64,000 nucleotides of DNA from Bacillota bacterium (GCA_023460575.1 JAEWPQ010000306.1:45468-109467), one strand, 5' to 3'; positions 7,462 through 16,535 are shown, counted from the first letter of the stretch. A program made the numbers and translations. The notes: generated by a model not told the origin, from the sequence alone.

Positions 7462-8088
7462 ATGAGAGAATTTAGAGAGATAAGAGGCTTTGAAAGATAT
7501 TCAGTAAGCATTGATGGAATAGTAATTAACAATATTACTGGACAAATTCTAAGCCAGAGAAAGGCTACAAATGGTTATATGCGTGTAAATCTGCGGCGAG
7601 GAGATGTAAGGTACGAGAAGCCTAAAACACGAGCTGTTCACAGGCTGGTGGCAGAGGCGTTTCTACCTGAGAGCCCAGGAAAAAATCACGTGAATCACAT
7701 TGATGGTAACAAATGTAATAATACTTTAAGTAATTTAGAATGGTGTACTCCAAAAGAGAATATAAAACACGCCATAAAGCATGGGTTGATGAATCCTGAT
7801 TATGTCTCTATGAACAGGCATTCCTATGAATCAAGCAGGCTAGCTCATCAAACAAGTGAATATCGAAAGAAGATGCAAAGAATTAATGCTGACGCAGGTC
7901 TAACAAAACCAGTGCTGCAAATGGATTCTAAAAGCGGACAGATAATTAACAGGTTCCAAAACTGTTATGAGGCTGCCCGCTTTTTGTTTGGAGAAATTAG
8001 GTATAAAGATAGACTGATTAGTCGCTGCGCTAGAGGAAAATGTAACAGTGCCTACGGTTTTACATGGGCTTATGAGGAGGTGGTTTAA
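7462..8088 (+). CDS. HNH homing endonuclease (NUMOD4-HNH-NUMOD1)
   Basis: 208 residues from ATG 7462, preceded by GGAGG at 7448-7452; an ATG at 7432 is also in frame. Order of domains: NUMOD4 (FREIRGFERYSVSIDG), HNH_3 (HRLVAEAFLP then NHVNHIDGNKCNNTLSNLEW, with His-Asn-His ligands), and a C-terminal NUMOD1 DNA-binding segment (VLQMDSKSGQIINRFQNCYE). Free-standing enzymes of this kind nick or cut intron-less/insertion-less alleles and spread by repair. It lies between terS and terL, a known hot spot, and its insertion seems to have duplicated the first codons of terL. Confidence 0.92.
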   Translation: MREFREIRGFERYSVSIDGIVINNITGQILSQRKATNGYMRVNLRRGDVRYEKPKTRAVHRLVAEAFLPESPGKNHVNHIDGNKCNNTLSNLEWCTPKENIKHAIKHGLMNPDYVSMNRHSYESSRLAHQTSEYRKKMQRINADAGLTKPVLQMDSKSGQIINRFQNCYEAARFLFGEIRYKDRLISRCARGKCNSAYGFTWAYEEVV

Positions 8089-8092
8089 CCTC

Positions 8093-9492
8093 ATGAGTTC
8101 TGAAAGATTATTACTGTCTGACAAATACAAGGCATTTCTAAAATGCACAGCACCTGTTGAATTCCTTGAGGGAACTTAACTACGGCTGCGGGTAAAACAA
8201 CGGTCGGTCTTTTTAAGTTTATGCTTAAGGTTGCGGAGAGTCCTAAGAAGCTTCACATCATAGCAGCAAAGGATACCGGTACCGCTGAGAAGAATATCAT
8301 CAATAAGGATCTGGGGATTACAGATGACTTCGGGATCCTGACTGAATACAATGGCAACGGAACCAAAGATGATAAGATCCCGCATATTCTCTTTCATACT
8401 ACCGGAGGAGATAAGGTTATCTACGTTCTGGGCTATGGCGACAAGAAGAAATGGCAGAAAGCCCTGGGAGGTCAGTACGGCTGCCTATATATTGACGAGA
8501 TCAACACAGCCGATATTGAGTTTGTAAGAGAGTCAGCCATGCGTTGTGATTATCTGATGGGGACGCTTAACCCTGACGATCCGAACCTGCCGGTTTACAA
8601 AGAGTATATTAACTGCTCCCGTTCACTTCCTGAGTGGGAGGAAGAGACACCAAAAGAAATACTGGAGGAATTACGAGAGGAACCAAAGCCCGGCTGGGTA
8701 CATTGGTTCTTTTCTTTTACCCATAATCTGGGTCTGTCAAAGGAGAAGCTGGAAAACATTATCCGGAATACTCCAAAAGGTACGAAGATCTGGAAGAACA
8801 AGATCCAGGGCTTACGAGGCAAGGCAACCGGCCTGATCTTCCCTAACTTTGACCGGAAAAAGCATGTGGTCAGCAAAGCCCATGCAAAGCAGTTTATACG
8901 GAATCAGAATGACCGCCATCAAACAGAGTGGTTTGTACACTTTTCTGCAGGTCTGGATACGTCCTATTCCCAGAAGTCACCGGATACCATTTCCATGAGC
9001 TTTATCGGGATCACGAACCGGGGGAACTGTTATGTACTTGATGAGAAGGTTTATAACAATGCAGATCTGGGTACGCCCCTGGCTCCTACAGATACGGTCC
9101 ATAACTTTATTGATTTCCTTGATCGAAACCGGAACGAATGGGGCTTTGCAAGAGATACCTTCATTGACTCTGCGGATCAGGCAACGATTACAGAGTTCCT
9201 AAAATATAAGCGCTTGAATGGCAGCGTTTACAATTTCAATGATGCATGGAAGAAAGAGCAGATTATTGACCGTATTATTAATCAGCTAAACTGGTTTGCT
9301 GATGCAGGAGCAAAGCCATGTTTCTACATTGTGGATACCTGCGCAAACTATATCCGGGAACTTGAAGTATATAGCTGGCTGGAAGATAAGGACAATACAC
9401 CAGAAGACAGAAACGATCACATGGTAAACAGTGTGCAGTACGCATGGCTACCATACGAAGTAAAAATCGGAACAGGAAGGAGGGCTTCATAA
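8093..9492 (+). pseudogene. terL: Terminase large subunit, frame broken at Walker A
   Basis: Translation from ATG 8093 (GAGGAGG upstream) gives 28 residues ending FLEGT then TAA at 8177-8179. The rest continues in another frame from 8182 as TAAGKTTVGLFKF and runs intact to 9492. Removing five bases (TAACT, 8177-8181) restores FLEGTTAAGKTT, the ATPase P-loop. Walker B appears later as CLYIDEIN and the nuclease half contains GLDTSY and the final DHMVNSVQYAW. TerL drives DNA packaging and makes the cuts. As written, the ATPase cannot be made in one piece; a start at ATG 8221 would lack the P-loop. Confidence 0.88.
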
Positions 9493-11049
9493 GTGGGTTG
9501 GTTTAAGGATATGTATTTTAAATTGCTTAAGATTGTCGGAGCAAAAGAGAGGCAGGTGGTTATTAAGGAACCGCTTTCCTTTCAGGGCAATGTCTTAAAG
9601 AATAAGATCTGGTACCGTGGAGATCCGTCAGAACTGGAACAGTTTTTTAAACAGACTGCCTACTGTGATGTATTTAAGGCAAGGTTCTGGGCTTCCGTTC
9701 CATTCCGGAAAGTAAGAAAGATCCATTCCGGCATTGTGGGAATCGTGGTGGATCGGTTTAAAGATATTATTACCGCAGATCTAAATGATATCAGCTTCGG
9801 AGAAAAAGGAGACAGCCAGCCTTTAAAGGAACTATGGAATGAGATTGCAGAGGATAACAACTTTGAAGGACTCCTGGGTGAAGCGGTGGCCGGTGCGCTG
9901 TCAGCCGGTGATGGAGCTTTTAAAATAAGCCTGGATCAGGTCAGTAAATATCCGATCATAGAATTTTATGAAGCGGATAGGGTGGAATATAAATACCAAC
10001 GTGGTAGGTTGACTGAGATTATCTTCTCAACAAATTACTCATATCCGGATAACAAAGAAAAAGAATACCGCTTAGAAGAGACTTACGGAAAAGGGTACGT
10101 GCTTTATAAACTCTTTGATGATGCCGGTGGAGAAGTTCCACTTATGACTCTTCCGGAAACAGCAATCTATGAAGATACTGCCTATGATGGGGATTACATT
10201 ATGGGAGTACCCCTTATCTTCTTCACATCAAGCAAATGGAAGGGGCGTGGGAAAGCGTTGTTTGAGGGCAAGACAGACGATCTGGACGCTTTGGACGAAG
10301 TGATCAGCCAGTGGCTTGATGCGGTGAGAAAGGGAAGAGTAAACCGATACATTCCTGAAGATATGGTTCCCAGGGATCCCAATACAGGGCAGCTGATAGA
10401 GCCAAATGAGTTTGACAATGATTACATAGCAATCGGTGCAGTAAAGAAAGAGGGATACAGCGATAAAATTGAGGTGGTTCAGCCTCAGATATCCTATGAA
10501 GCGTACCTAAACAGCTATACCTCCTTTCTGGATCTGGTGCTGCAGGGTATCATTTCTCCTGCCACTCTTGGTATTGACCTGAAAAAGACGGACAATGCAG
10601 AAAGCCAGAGGGAAAAGGAGAAGATCACCACTCACACTAGAGGGACACTGGTTAAGGTGCTGTGTAAGGTTCTTCCTGAACTTGTAAGTAAAATCATGAT
10701 GACTTATGACCAGATGCAGGAAAAAACTCCTGGAGAGTATAAAGTCTCCGTCAAGTTTGGAGAGTATGCAGCTCCAGGCTTTGATGCCGTCGTGGAGACG
10801 GTGGGTAAGGCTCGAACCAGTGGAGTCATGAGTATAGAAAAATCCATAGATGAAATGTACGGCGATACTCTGACAGAAGATGAAAAAGCAGAGGAAGTCA
10901 AGCGGATCAAGATTGAGCAGGGGATCTTTGAGACAGAGGAGCCAGGATTAAATACGGAGGGGGTGAAGGTGGATGAAAGTCAAGGTGATGAACCAATCGT
11001 ACCAAATGAGCCAACTGGAGTACCAGGGTCTCCTGAAGGTGGCAAGTGA
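9493..11049 (+). CDS. Portal protein (SPP1 gp6-like)
   Basis: 518 residues, GTG 9493 with GGAAGGAGG upstream. The portal is the dodecamer at the head vertex through which DNA passes. Family features: FWASVPFRKVRKIHSGIVG near the N-terminus, the GEAVAGALSAGDGAFKIS segment, and a C-terminal stretch LVLQGIISPATLGIDLKKTD NAESQREKEK (split here) typical of Phage_prot_Gp6. Length fits the family. Its acidic C-terminal tail is overlapped by the next small gene. Confidence 0.92.
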   Translation: MGWFKDMYFKLLKIVGAKERQVVIKEPLSFQGNVLKNKIWYRGDPSELEQFFKQTAYCDVFKARFWASVPFRKVRKIHSGIVGIVVDRFKDIITADLNDISFGEKGDSQPLKELWNEIAEDNNFEGLLGEAVAGALSAGDGAFKISLDQVSKYPIIEFYEADRVEYKYQRGRLTEIIFSTNYSYPDNKEKEYRLEETYGKGYVLYKLFDDAGGEVPLMTLPETAIYEDTAYDGDYIMGVPLIFFTSSKWKGRGKALFEGKTDDLDALDEVISQWLDAVRKGRVNRYIPEDMVPRDPNTGQLIEPNEFDNDYIAIGAVKKEGYSDKIEVVQPQISYEAYLNSYTSFLDLVLQGIISPATLGIDLKKTDNAESQREKEKITTHTRGTLVKVLCKVLPELVSKIMMTYDQMQEKTPGEYKVSVKFGEYAAPGFDAVVETVGKARTSGVMSIEKSIDEMYGDTLTEDEKAEEVKRIKIEQGIFETEEPGLNTEGVKVDESQGDEPIVPNEPTGVPGSPEGGK

Positions 11050-11194
11050 GCAGGTTCCGTTTGGTATTTATGCCGTTGAAAAAAAGAATTATGCTGAACT
11101 CCGGTGTGATAAGTGCAAAAGCGTTACCCAGCTAAAAGATCTCACCCGGCAGTTTAAGGCACAGGGATTTAAAGTTTTAGCAAACGGCAGGTGA
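10973..11194 (+). CDS. Small zinc-ribbon phage protein overlapping portal end
   Basis: 73 residues, ATG 10973 preceded by GGAGGGGGTGAAGG. It overlaps the last 77 bases of the portal gene in another frame. The segment AELRCDKCKSVTQLKDL gives one CxxC knuckle. Small genes at this spot between portal and minor capsid are common in clostridial siphoviruses; no role is known. Confidence 0.6.
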   Translation: MKVKVMNQSYQMSQLEYQGLLKVASEQVPFGIYAVEKKNYAELRCDKCKSVTQLKDLTRQFKAQGFKVLANGR

Positions 11195-11198
11195 TCAT

Positions 11199-12257
11199 AT
11201 GAATGAGTATGATATCTCCGCTGCGTTTGAAGCGATCGAGCAGGAACTTATTGCCTCTATGATCCGGAATATGAACCGGCATAAAGCTGAGGAGCTGAAA
11301 GAAGGTTACGATTGGTCCATGTGGCAGGTAGAACAGCTTAAGGCTCTGGAGAAATATAAGCTGGAAAATCAGAAGAAGTACAGCAAGCAGTTTAAAAGCA
11401 TAAACACCCAGATCGGGGAACTTATCTGGCAGGCCAGACAGCAGGGCGGTATGAAGCAAGAGGCGCAGATCCTCCGGGCTATCAAGAACGGATTCAAAAG
11501 CTATAAGCCGGCTTCAGCAGCCATGCAGGCAGAGTTTTTCAAACTAAATACACGAAAACTGGAAGCTCTGATCAAAGCGACCGGTAACGATATGAAGAAG
11601 GCAGAAACAGCAGTCTTGCGAATGGCAAATGACCAGTATCGTAAGGCTATTTTTAATGCCCAGATGTATGCCAATACTGGAGCAGGCACTTATGAAAAGG
11701 CTGTTGATATGGCTACCAAGGATATGCTTTCCCGTGGGCTTAACTGTGTGGAGTATAAGAATGGCGCACGCCATGCTCTATCAGATTATGCAGATATGGC
11801 AATCCGAACGGCCAGTAAACGGGCATATTTGCAGGGAGAAGGGGAGAAACGTCAGGAATGGGGAATCAGTACCGTTATTGTGGGAAAGCGGGGAAACCCC
11901 TGTCCCAAGTGCCTCCCTTTTGTGGGAAAAGTCCTGATTGATGATGTGTGGAGTGGAGGCAAGGCTTCTGATGGTCCGTATCCCCTTATGAGCGCAGCCA
12001 TTGCAAGAGGTCTTTATCACCCAAGATGCAAGGATAGTCACAGCACATATTTCCCTGGAATATCAACGGCAGATGATACCTGGACAAGAGAAGAATTAAA
12101 GTCAATTGAAAAATCTTATAAGCAGGAGCAGGATCAGCTATATGCCAAGAGGCAGGCAGATAAATTCGGGAGGCTTGCAGAATTTTCTCTGGACAGTGAG
12201 AATAAAAAGGCATACAGCAAGAGAAAACGGTACTGGGAAGATCAAAGTAATAAATAA
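11199..12257 (+). CDS. Phage minor capsid protein 2 (SPP1 gp7-like)
   Basis: 352 residues, ATG 11199 with GGCAGGTGATC upstream. It matches the Phage_min_cap2 layout: a long helical N-terminal half (YDWSMWQVEQLKALEKYK), a middle segment with ANTGAGTYEKAVDMATKDM, and a C-terminal metal-like motif with NPCPKCLPFVGKVLIDDVWS and GLYHPRCKDSHSTYFPG. Proteins of this type bind the portal and help DNA entry. It follows the portal gene directly, as in SPP1. Confidence 0.88.
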   Translation: MNEYDISAAFEAIEQELIASMIRNMNRHKAEELKEGYDWSMWQVEQLKALEKYKLENQKKYSKQFKSINTQIGELIWQARQQGGMKQEAQILRAIKNGFKSYKPASAAMQAEFFKLNTRKLEALIKATGNDMKKAETAVLRMANDQYRKAIFNAQMYANTGAGTYEKAVDMATKDMLSRGLNCVEYKNGARHALSDYADMAIRTASKRAYLQGEGEKRQEWGISTVIVGKRGNPCPKCLPFVGKVLIDDVWSGGKASDGPYPLMSAAIARGLYHPRCKDSHSTYFPGISTADDTWTREELKSIEKSYKQEQDQLYAKRQADKFGRLAEFSLDSENKKAYSKRKRYWEDQSNK

Positions 12258-12293
12258 TTTTAAGTTGCGATATCGCGACAGAAAGGAGCCAAT

Positions 12294-12566
12294 ATGAAGT
12301 ATAAAAAGAAACCGGTAGTAATTGAGGCGTTTAAGTGGACCGGAGGACATGACCAGAAAGAAGACCCGGTATGGATTGTGGAGGCAATCGAAAAAGGGGA
12401 GGCATGGTTTAAGAATATCGGTACACCTGATGTCCAGTTTTGTATCAAAACGTTGGAAGGGACGATGACCGCTTCCGTTGGAGATTACATCATCAAGGGC
12501 ATAAAGGGTGAGATTTACCCCTGCAAGCCTGATATTTTTGAAGTGACTTACGACCCAGTAGAATAA
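12294..12566 (+). CDS. Phage PGDYG-type small protein
   Basis: 90 residues, ATG 12294 after GAAAGGAGCC. The pattern YKKKPVVIEAFKWTGG ... VGDYIIKGIKGEIYPCKPDIF ... YDPV is a widespread phage/bacterial small protein (PGDYG-like). It is beta-rich. The role is unknown; it often sits among head genes. Confidence 0.75.
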   Translation: MKYKKKPVVIEAFKWTGGHDQKEDPVWIVEAIEKGEAWFKNIGTPDVQFCIKTLEGTMTASVGDYIIKGIKGEIYPCKPDIFEVTYDPVE

Positions 12567-12685
12567 CAGGAGGTGATCCAGTGTCTCCCTCTGGGTGGCG
12601 GGGTGAAGCTTCCTACTGAAAGAAATAGCTGTTAGGCGCGCAGGATTCACTGGGCGTTATTTTATTGCATAGAAAGGATGAGATC
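12567..12685 (+). promoter_or_regulatory. Spacer with hairpin and T-rich run before scaffold gene
   Basis: CGC-G-CAG (12637-12643) pairs with CTG-G-GCG (12650-12656) around GATTCA with one G-G mismatch, followed by TTATTTTATT, so it looks like a weak terminator or attenuator. An AGGAGGTGATC at 12570-12578 precedes GTG codons that would open only 12 or 20 codons; a leader peptide is possible but unproved. Confidence 0.45.
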
Positions 12686-13291
12686 ATGAAGAAAGAAGAA
12701 TTTATTGCACTGGGAATAAGTGAGGATCAGGCAGCCAAAGCGGCGGAGGCTTCAAAAAAGGAACTGGAATCCTATGTACCTAAAACTGATTATGATACAG
12801 CCAATCAGGCAAAGGGACAGCTTGAAAAAGATATCAAGGACCGAGATAAGCAGCTGGAAGATTTAAAGAAGAACAGCGGGGACAATGCGGAACTGAAAAA
12901 ACAGATCGAAACCCTGCAGGCAGAAAACAAAGCAGCCGTTGAGAAAAACGAAGCTGACATGAAGGAGTTAAAACTTTCCACTGCCATTAAGCTGGCCATT
13001 GCCGAGTCTGCTCAGGATGCAGATCTGGTTACTGGTTTGTTTGATAAGTCTAAACTGATTCTTTCTGATGACGGGAAGGTTACCGGTTTAGAGGAACAGT
13101 TAAAGTCCATCAAGGAATCAAAGCCATTCCTGTTTAAAGAGGCTAAGCCAGGTACAGATACGAAGCCTGGATTCCGTCCTCTTGGAGCTCCTGGTCAGCA
13201 GACCCAGACAACAACTACAACCGATGATGGAAAGGTAAATATGAAATCCGCCATTGAAGCAGCGCTTCAGGCACAGATGCCATCTAAATAA
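12686..13291 (+). CDS. Capsid scaffolding protein (GP20 family)
   Basis: 201 residues from ATG 12686 with GAAAGGATG before it. It is a long, charged coiled coil at residues 30-110 (QLEKDIKDRDKQLEDLKKNS) and a Pro/Thr linker near the C-terminus (QQTQTTTTTDDGK), matching Phage_GP20 scaffolds that shape the procapsid and then leave. Position just before the major capsid gene agrees. Confidence 0.85.
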   Translation: MKKEEFIALGISEDQAAKAAEASKKELESYVPKTDYDTANQAKGQLEKDIKDRDKQLEDLKKNSGDNAELKKQIETLQAENKAAVEKNEADMKELKLSTAIKLAIAESAQDADLVTGLFDKSKLILSDDGKVTGLEEQLKSIKESKPFLFKEAKPGTDTKPGFRPLGAPGQQTQTTTTTDDGKVNMKSAIEAALQAQMPSK

Positions 13292-13313
13292 ATATTAAGG
13301 AGATGAAAAGACT

Positions 13314-14273
13314 ATGGCTATTACGTTAGAAGAAGCAAGAAAAAATGTGCAGGACGACCTGCAGATCGGGGTGATTGATGAATTCAGAAAATCCAACTGG
13401 ATCCTGGATCATATCACGTTCGATGATGCCGTTTCCCCAACCGGAGGCGGAGCAACCCCTACTTATTCCTACACCAGACTGAAAACACAGCCTACGGCGC
13501 AGTTCCGCGAAATCAATAAGGAGTATACACCTCATGAGGTGACCAAGGAGCGCCATTCCGTGGATATTAAGGTATTTGGTGGATCCTATCAGATCGACCG
13601 TGTTATCGCCAATATGGGAGGTATCGTATCTGAAATCGATTTACAGCAGTCCCAGAAAATCAAGGCAGCGCAGGCATTGTTTAATGATACATTTATTAAC
13701 GGTGACAGTGCGGTGGACAGCAATGCTTTTGATGGTCTGGAAAAAGCCCTGGCTGGTAGTTCAACAGAGTACAATGTTGGATCGTCTACTATTGATTTAT
13801 CCACGTCACAGATGGTGACGGATAATTTCCAGTACTTCCTGGATATGCTCGACGAGTTCCTGCGCGGACTTGATGGAGAACCGTCTTTCATTGCAGGCAA
13901 TACCAAACTGATCTCTAAACTGAGAGCGTGCGCAAGACGTGCCTCTATGTATCAGGTGGCAAAGAGCGACTGGGGAACCAATGTGGAAGCTTACGGAAAT
14001 ATTCCTTTTGTAGATCTAGGAGCAAAACCGGGAACCAATGATGAAGTGGTCAACATTGATGCAACCAAAGGAACCACATCCCTCTTTGCAGCAAGACTGG
14101 CGCTTGACGGACTTCACGGCGTTTCCTTTGCAGGAGTAGCGCCGGTGCAGACCTGGCTTCCTGACTTTACAACAGCAGGAGCAGTAAAGACTGGTGAAGT
14201 GGAAATGAATGCAGCAATCGCCTTAAAGGCTTCCAAAGCTGCCGGGGCATTCCGTAATATCAAAGTAAAATAA
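13314..14273 (+). CDS. Major capsid protein
   Basis: 319 residues, ATG 13314 with TAAGGAGATG before. HK97-fold-like capsid protein with the usual features: LEEARKNVQDDLQIGVIDEF, a P-rich strand with TPTYSYTRLKTQPT, and the conserved middle ALFNDTFINGDSAVDSNAFDGL. It forms the head shell. It follows the scaffold gene directly and precedes the connectors. Confidence 0.9.
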   Translation: MAITLEEARKNVQDDLQIGVIDEFRKSNWILDHITFDDAVSPTGGGATPTYSYTRLKTQPTAQFREINKEYTPHEVTKERHSVDIKVFGGSYQIDRVIANMGGIVSEIDLQQSQKIKAAQALFNDTFINGDSAVDSNAFDGLEKALAGSSTEYNVGSSTIDLSTSQMVTDNFQYFLDMLDEFLRGLDGEPSFIAGNTKLISKLRACARRASMYQVAKSDWGTNVEAYGNIPFVDLGAKPGTNDEVVNIDATKGTTSLFAARLALDGLHGVSFAGVAPVQTWLPDFTTAGAVKTGEVEMNAAIALKASKAAGAFRNIKVK

Positions 14274-14285
14274 GGAGGAGTTTCC

Positions 14286-14558
14286 ATGAAAGTATTTGCA
14301 CCCAATAAACAGTATACAGGTACGTCTGCGAGCGTTCCATTTTGTAATGGTGTGGGAGAGACAGAGGATACCCGCCTGTTACAGTGGTTTAAAAGCCACG
14401 GGTATGAAGTAGAGGATCTGCCAGAATTAGGAGATCCTGCCGAAGATCCGGGCGAACCTCAGGAGGAGAATCCAGAACCCCCGGAAGAAAATGCAGAGAA
14501 AGAACCTGATAAGGAAGTAAGGAAAGGAAAATCTGCTAACCAGAAAGCGGGTGAGTAA
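14286..14558 (+). CDS. Head-associated hypothetical protein with Glu/Pro tail
   Basis: 90 residues, ATG 14286 after AAGGAGGAG. The N-terminal half (YTGTSASVPFCNGVGETEDT, then LLQWFKSHGYEVED) is a compact domain found between capsid and connector genes in many Gram-positive phages. The last 40 residues are a Glu/Pro/Lys repeat-like tail that is probably disordered. Function unknown. Confidence 0.7.
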   Translation: MKVFAPNKQYTGTSASVPFCNGVGETEDTRLLQWFKSHGYEVEDLPELGDPAEDPGEPQEENPEPPEENAEKEPDKEVRKGKSANQKAGE

Positions 14559-14945
14559 ATGTCTTATATTCCTTACGTAACGCCAGAATATTACAAAGAA
14601 ATCTATAAAGGCAGAACGGTACCAGAAGATGAGCAGGTAAGAGCACTCCGACAAGCTAGCCGCCATATTGATTCCCTGACTTACAATCGAATTGTTGGTC
14701 GGGGATTTTCCAATTTGACCGAGTTTCAGCAGGAAGTCATTCAGGAAGTGATATGCCTGCAGGCTGACTTTGAACATGAAAACGCTGACGAGATCAGCAC
14801 GATCTTATCCAATTACAGCCTTAATGGAGCATCGGTTTCTTTTGGTAGTTCATGGAATGTATTTACTGACAAAGGCATTGCCATGATGCGTGATGTATAC
14901 GCTCTACTATCTCAGACGGGCCTGTGCTGCCGGTTAGCGAGGTGA
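14559..14945 (+). CDS. Head-tail connector (gp15/gp6-like)
   Basis: 128 residues, ATG 14559 one base after the previous stop, coupled. The pattern YVTPEYYKEIYKG then ALRQASRHIDSLTYNRI is typical of the helical connector adaptor that binds the portal. It stands first in the connector group, as in SPP1/HK97-type order. The C-terminal part is a loosely conserved helix (GIAMMRDVYALLSQTGL). Confidence 0.8.
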   Translation: MSYIPYVTPEYYKEIYKGRTVPEDEQVRALRQASRHIDSLTYNRIVGRGFSNLTEFQQEVIQEVICLQADFEHENADEISTILSNYSLNGASVSFGSSWNVFTDKGIAMMRDVYALLSQTGLCCRLAR

Positions 14946-14949
14946 GCCT

Positions 14950-15288
14950 ATGAAATACCCATGTTTAGTGCCGAAACGGCTGTGTAAGACAGATATCAAG
15001 GTCCACTTGGAGAGTGAGGAAACCAACAATCTGGGTGAGCCAAAATACAAGGCTGATTTGGATTTAAAGTGCAATTTTCAGGATCGGTCAAAGACAATTC
15101 TTACAGCAGAAAAAAAGCTGGTTCAGATAACCGGTACGGCTATGTTCCCTGGTGATATCGCGCCAGACTTCCCAACCTTAAGCGGGGGTACCGTTATTAT
15201 ATTTGGGGAAGAGAGGCGGATCGAACAGGGAACGAAGAACCGGAATCCAGATGGTACGGTAAACTTTTGTACTTTGGAGGTAATCTGA
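14950..15288 (+). CDS. Head closure / stopper protein
   Basis: 112 residues, ATG 14950 after GCGAGGTGAG. Beta-rich with LKCNFQDRSKTILTAEKKLVQ and a FGEERRIEQGTKNRNPDGTV segment, like the small beta-barrel head-closure proteins (SPP1 gp16 type). Position second in the connector group supports this. Its stop overlaps the next ATG (15288). Confidence 0.7.
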   Translation: MKYPCLVPKRLCKTDIKVHLESEETNNLGEPKYKADLDLKCNFQDRSKTILTAEKKLVQITGTAMFPGDIAPDFPTLSGGTVIIFGEERRIEQGTKNRNPDGTVNFCTLEVI

Positions 15289-15668
15289 TGCAGGTTAAAT
15301 CTACAGTCAAAATGAACATGCCCCGGATCCGGCAGCTGACACAGGCAGCGATAACCGCACTTGAAATGACCGCCGAGGCAATACATACGGAGGTTATCCA
15401 GGCACAAGTCGTTCCCTTTGATACGGGAAATTTACAAAACGAAAGTTTCTTTGCTGATTATTCCGATTCGTCAAAAGGGAAAGTGCAGCTGGTGAACAAC
15501 ACTCCTTATGCAAGGCGTGTATATTATCACCCTGAATATAACTTTCAGACGCATGAAAACCCCAACGCAAAGGGACTCTGGTATGAGGATTGGGAGCCAG
15601 GGGGAAGCAAACAAAATTTTGCTCCCAATGCATTTAAGAAATTCTATAAGAAAATAGGTGGTGTGTGA
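15288..15668 (+). CDS. HK97 gp10-like tail-completion protein
   Basis: 126 residues from ATG 15288 (GGAGGTAATCTG upstream; an in-frame start at 15267 lies before that site). The segment VPFDTGNLQNESFF ... NTPYARRVYYHPEYNFQTHENPNAKG (split) is the minor capsid / gp10 type: the DTGxLxxS motif and the YAxxxxxGxxF-like part with the WYEDWEPGG end. It joins tail to head. Confidence 0.8.
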   Translation: MQVKSTVKMNMPRIRQLTQAAITALEMTAEAIHTEVIQAQVVPFDTGNLQNESFFADYSDSSKGKVQLVNNTPYARRVYYHPEYNFQTHENPNAKGLWYEDWEPGGSKQNFAPNAFKKFYKKIGGV

Positions 15669-16075
15669 TGCTGTCATTAAAAGATATCCGTCAGTATATA
15701 TCCAGTCTGAACATTGCTGCAGACGACAACGTCTATATGGGGAAGCTGGATAATAAAAGTCATAAATCCATTGGTGTGTATAGCCGGCCGATAATTGGGA
15801 TCCCTAATATTGCCATTGGTGGATTGGAATGCACCACTTACGATACGAAGCCAATTTCTTTACTTATCCATTGGAGCAAAAGCAAGGACGAAACAGAGAG
15901 AACGGCTTTTGAGCTGTTTGAGAAACTAAAAAATGTTACCAGTCTTATCATAGGAGATACCCCTATCAATTATCTGCGCCTGATGGTTTCAGAACCCCAG
16001 GACGTTGGGACAGATGATGGCGGAGTATATGAATATGTGATTTGGCTGGATTTAATTTATGAGAGGAATAGGTGA
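15668..16075 (+). CDS. Tail terminator-like / minor capsid protein C
   Basis: 135 residues from ATG 15668 (overlapping the previous stop; a GTG one codon earlier is possible). Resembles Minor_capsid_3: LLIHWSKSKDETERTAFELFEKL and a C-terminal EYVIWLDLIYERN. Such proteins end the tail tube at the head side. Order fits: it stands just before the tail tube gene. Confidence 0.75.
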   Translation: MLSLKDIRQYISSLNIAADDNVYMGKLDNKSHKSIGVYSRPIIGIPNIAIGGLECTTYDTKPISLLIHWSKSKDETERTAFELFEKLKNVTSLIIGDTPINYLRLMVSEPQDVGTDDGGVYEYVIWLDLIYERNR

Positions 16076-16079
16076 ATTA

Positions 16080-16535
16080 ATGGGAGATTCAAAGGTATAT
16101 CCTGTTTTTAACAACAAGTTTAAAATTGGTAAAAACGGACTTGAAAGCGCAGATGCTGATATGGTTATCATTGCAAACCTGGAAAACTTTGCTCCATCGA
16201 TAGAGGGTGGAGTGGAGGAATGGAACGCCATGGAGCATGAAGGCTGGGGCGACGCCATGATGACCAGTAAGAAACTTTCCTTTAGCTTTTCAGGAAAGAG
16301 AACTTATGGTGATCCAGGTAATGATTATATCGCAGGCTTAGCGTGGAAATCAGGAAATGATGTAGTAACAAAGTTTGAATGGACTCTCCCTTCCAATGCA
16401 AAAGTAACATTTAATTGCATCGTAAATGTAACAACACCGGGCGGTGGCGATTCCACAGCGCTGGACGGGTTAGAGTTTGAGGTAAAATGTAAAGGTAAGC
16501 CCACGTTCACAGCACCCACTGAATCAGGATCATAA
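16080..16535 (+). CDS. Major tail tube protein
   Basis: 151 residues from ATG 16080 (GAGGAATAGG upstream; the frame opens earlier at 16059 without a good site). Beta-rich with MGDSKVYPVFNNKFKIG, GWGDAMMTSKKLSFSFSGKR and the closing LDGLEFEVKCKGKPTF, typical of Gram-positive siphovirus tail tube proteins. It precedes the two chaperone frames and tape measure, which fixes the role. Confidence 0.85.
   Translation: MGDSKVYPVFNNKFKIGKNGLESADADMVIIANLENFAPSIEGGVEEWNAMEHEGWGDAMMTSKKLSFSFSGKRTYGDPGNDYIAGLAWKSGNDVVTKFEWTLPSNAKVTFNCIVNVTTPGGGDSTALDGLEFEVKCKGKPTFTAPTESGS

Noticed and set aside
7432..8092. Group I intron carrying the HNH gene within terL
   Set aside because: The endonuclease is followed by its own stop, a new ribosome site and a fresh terL start; no intron-like ends or conserved core seen, so a free-standing insertion is simpler.
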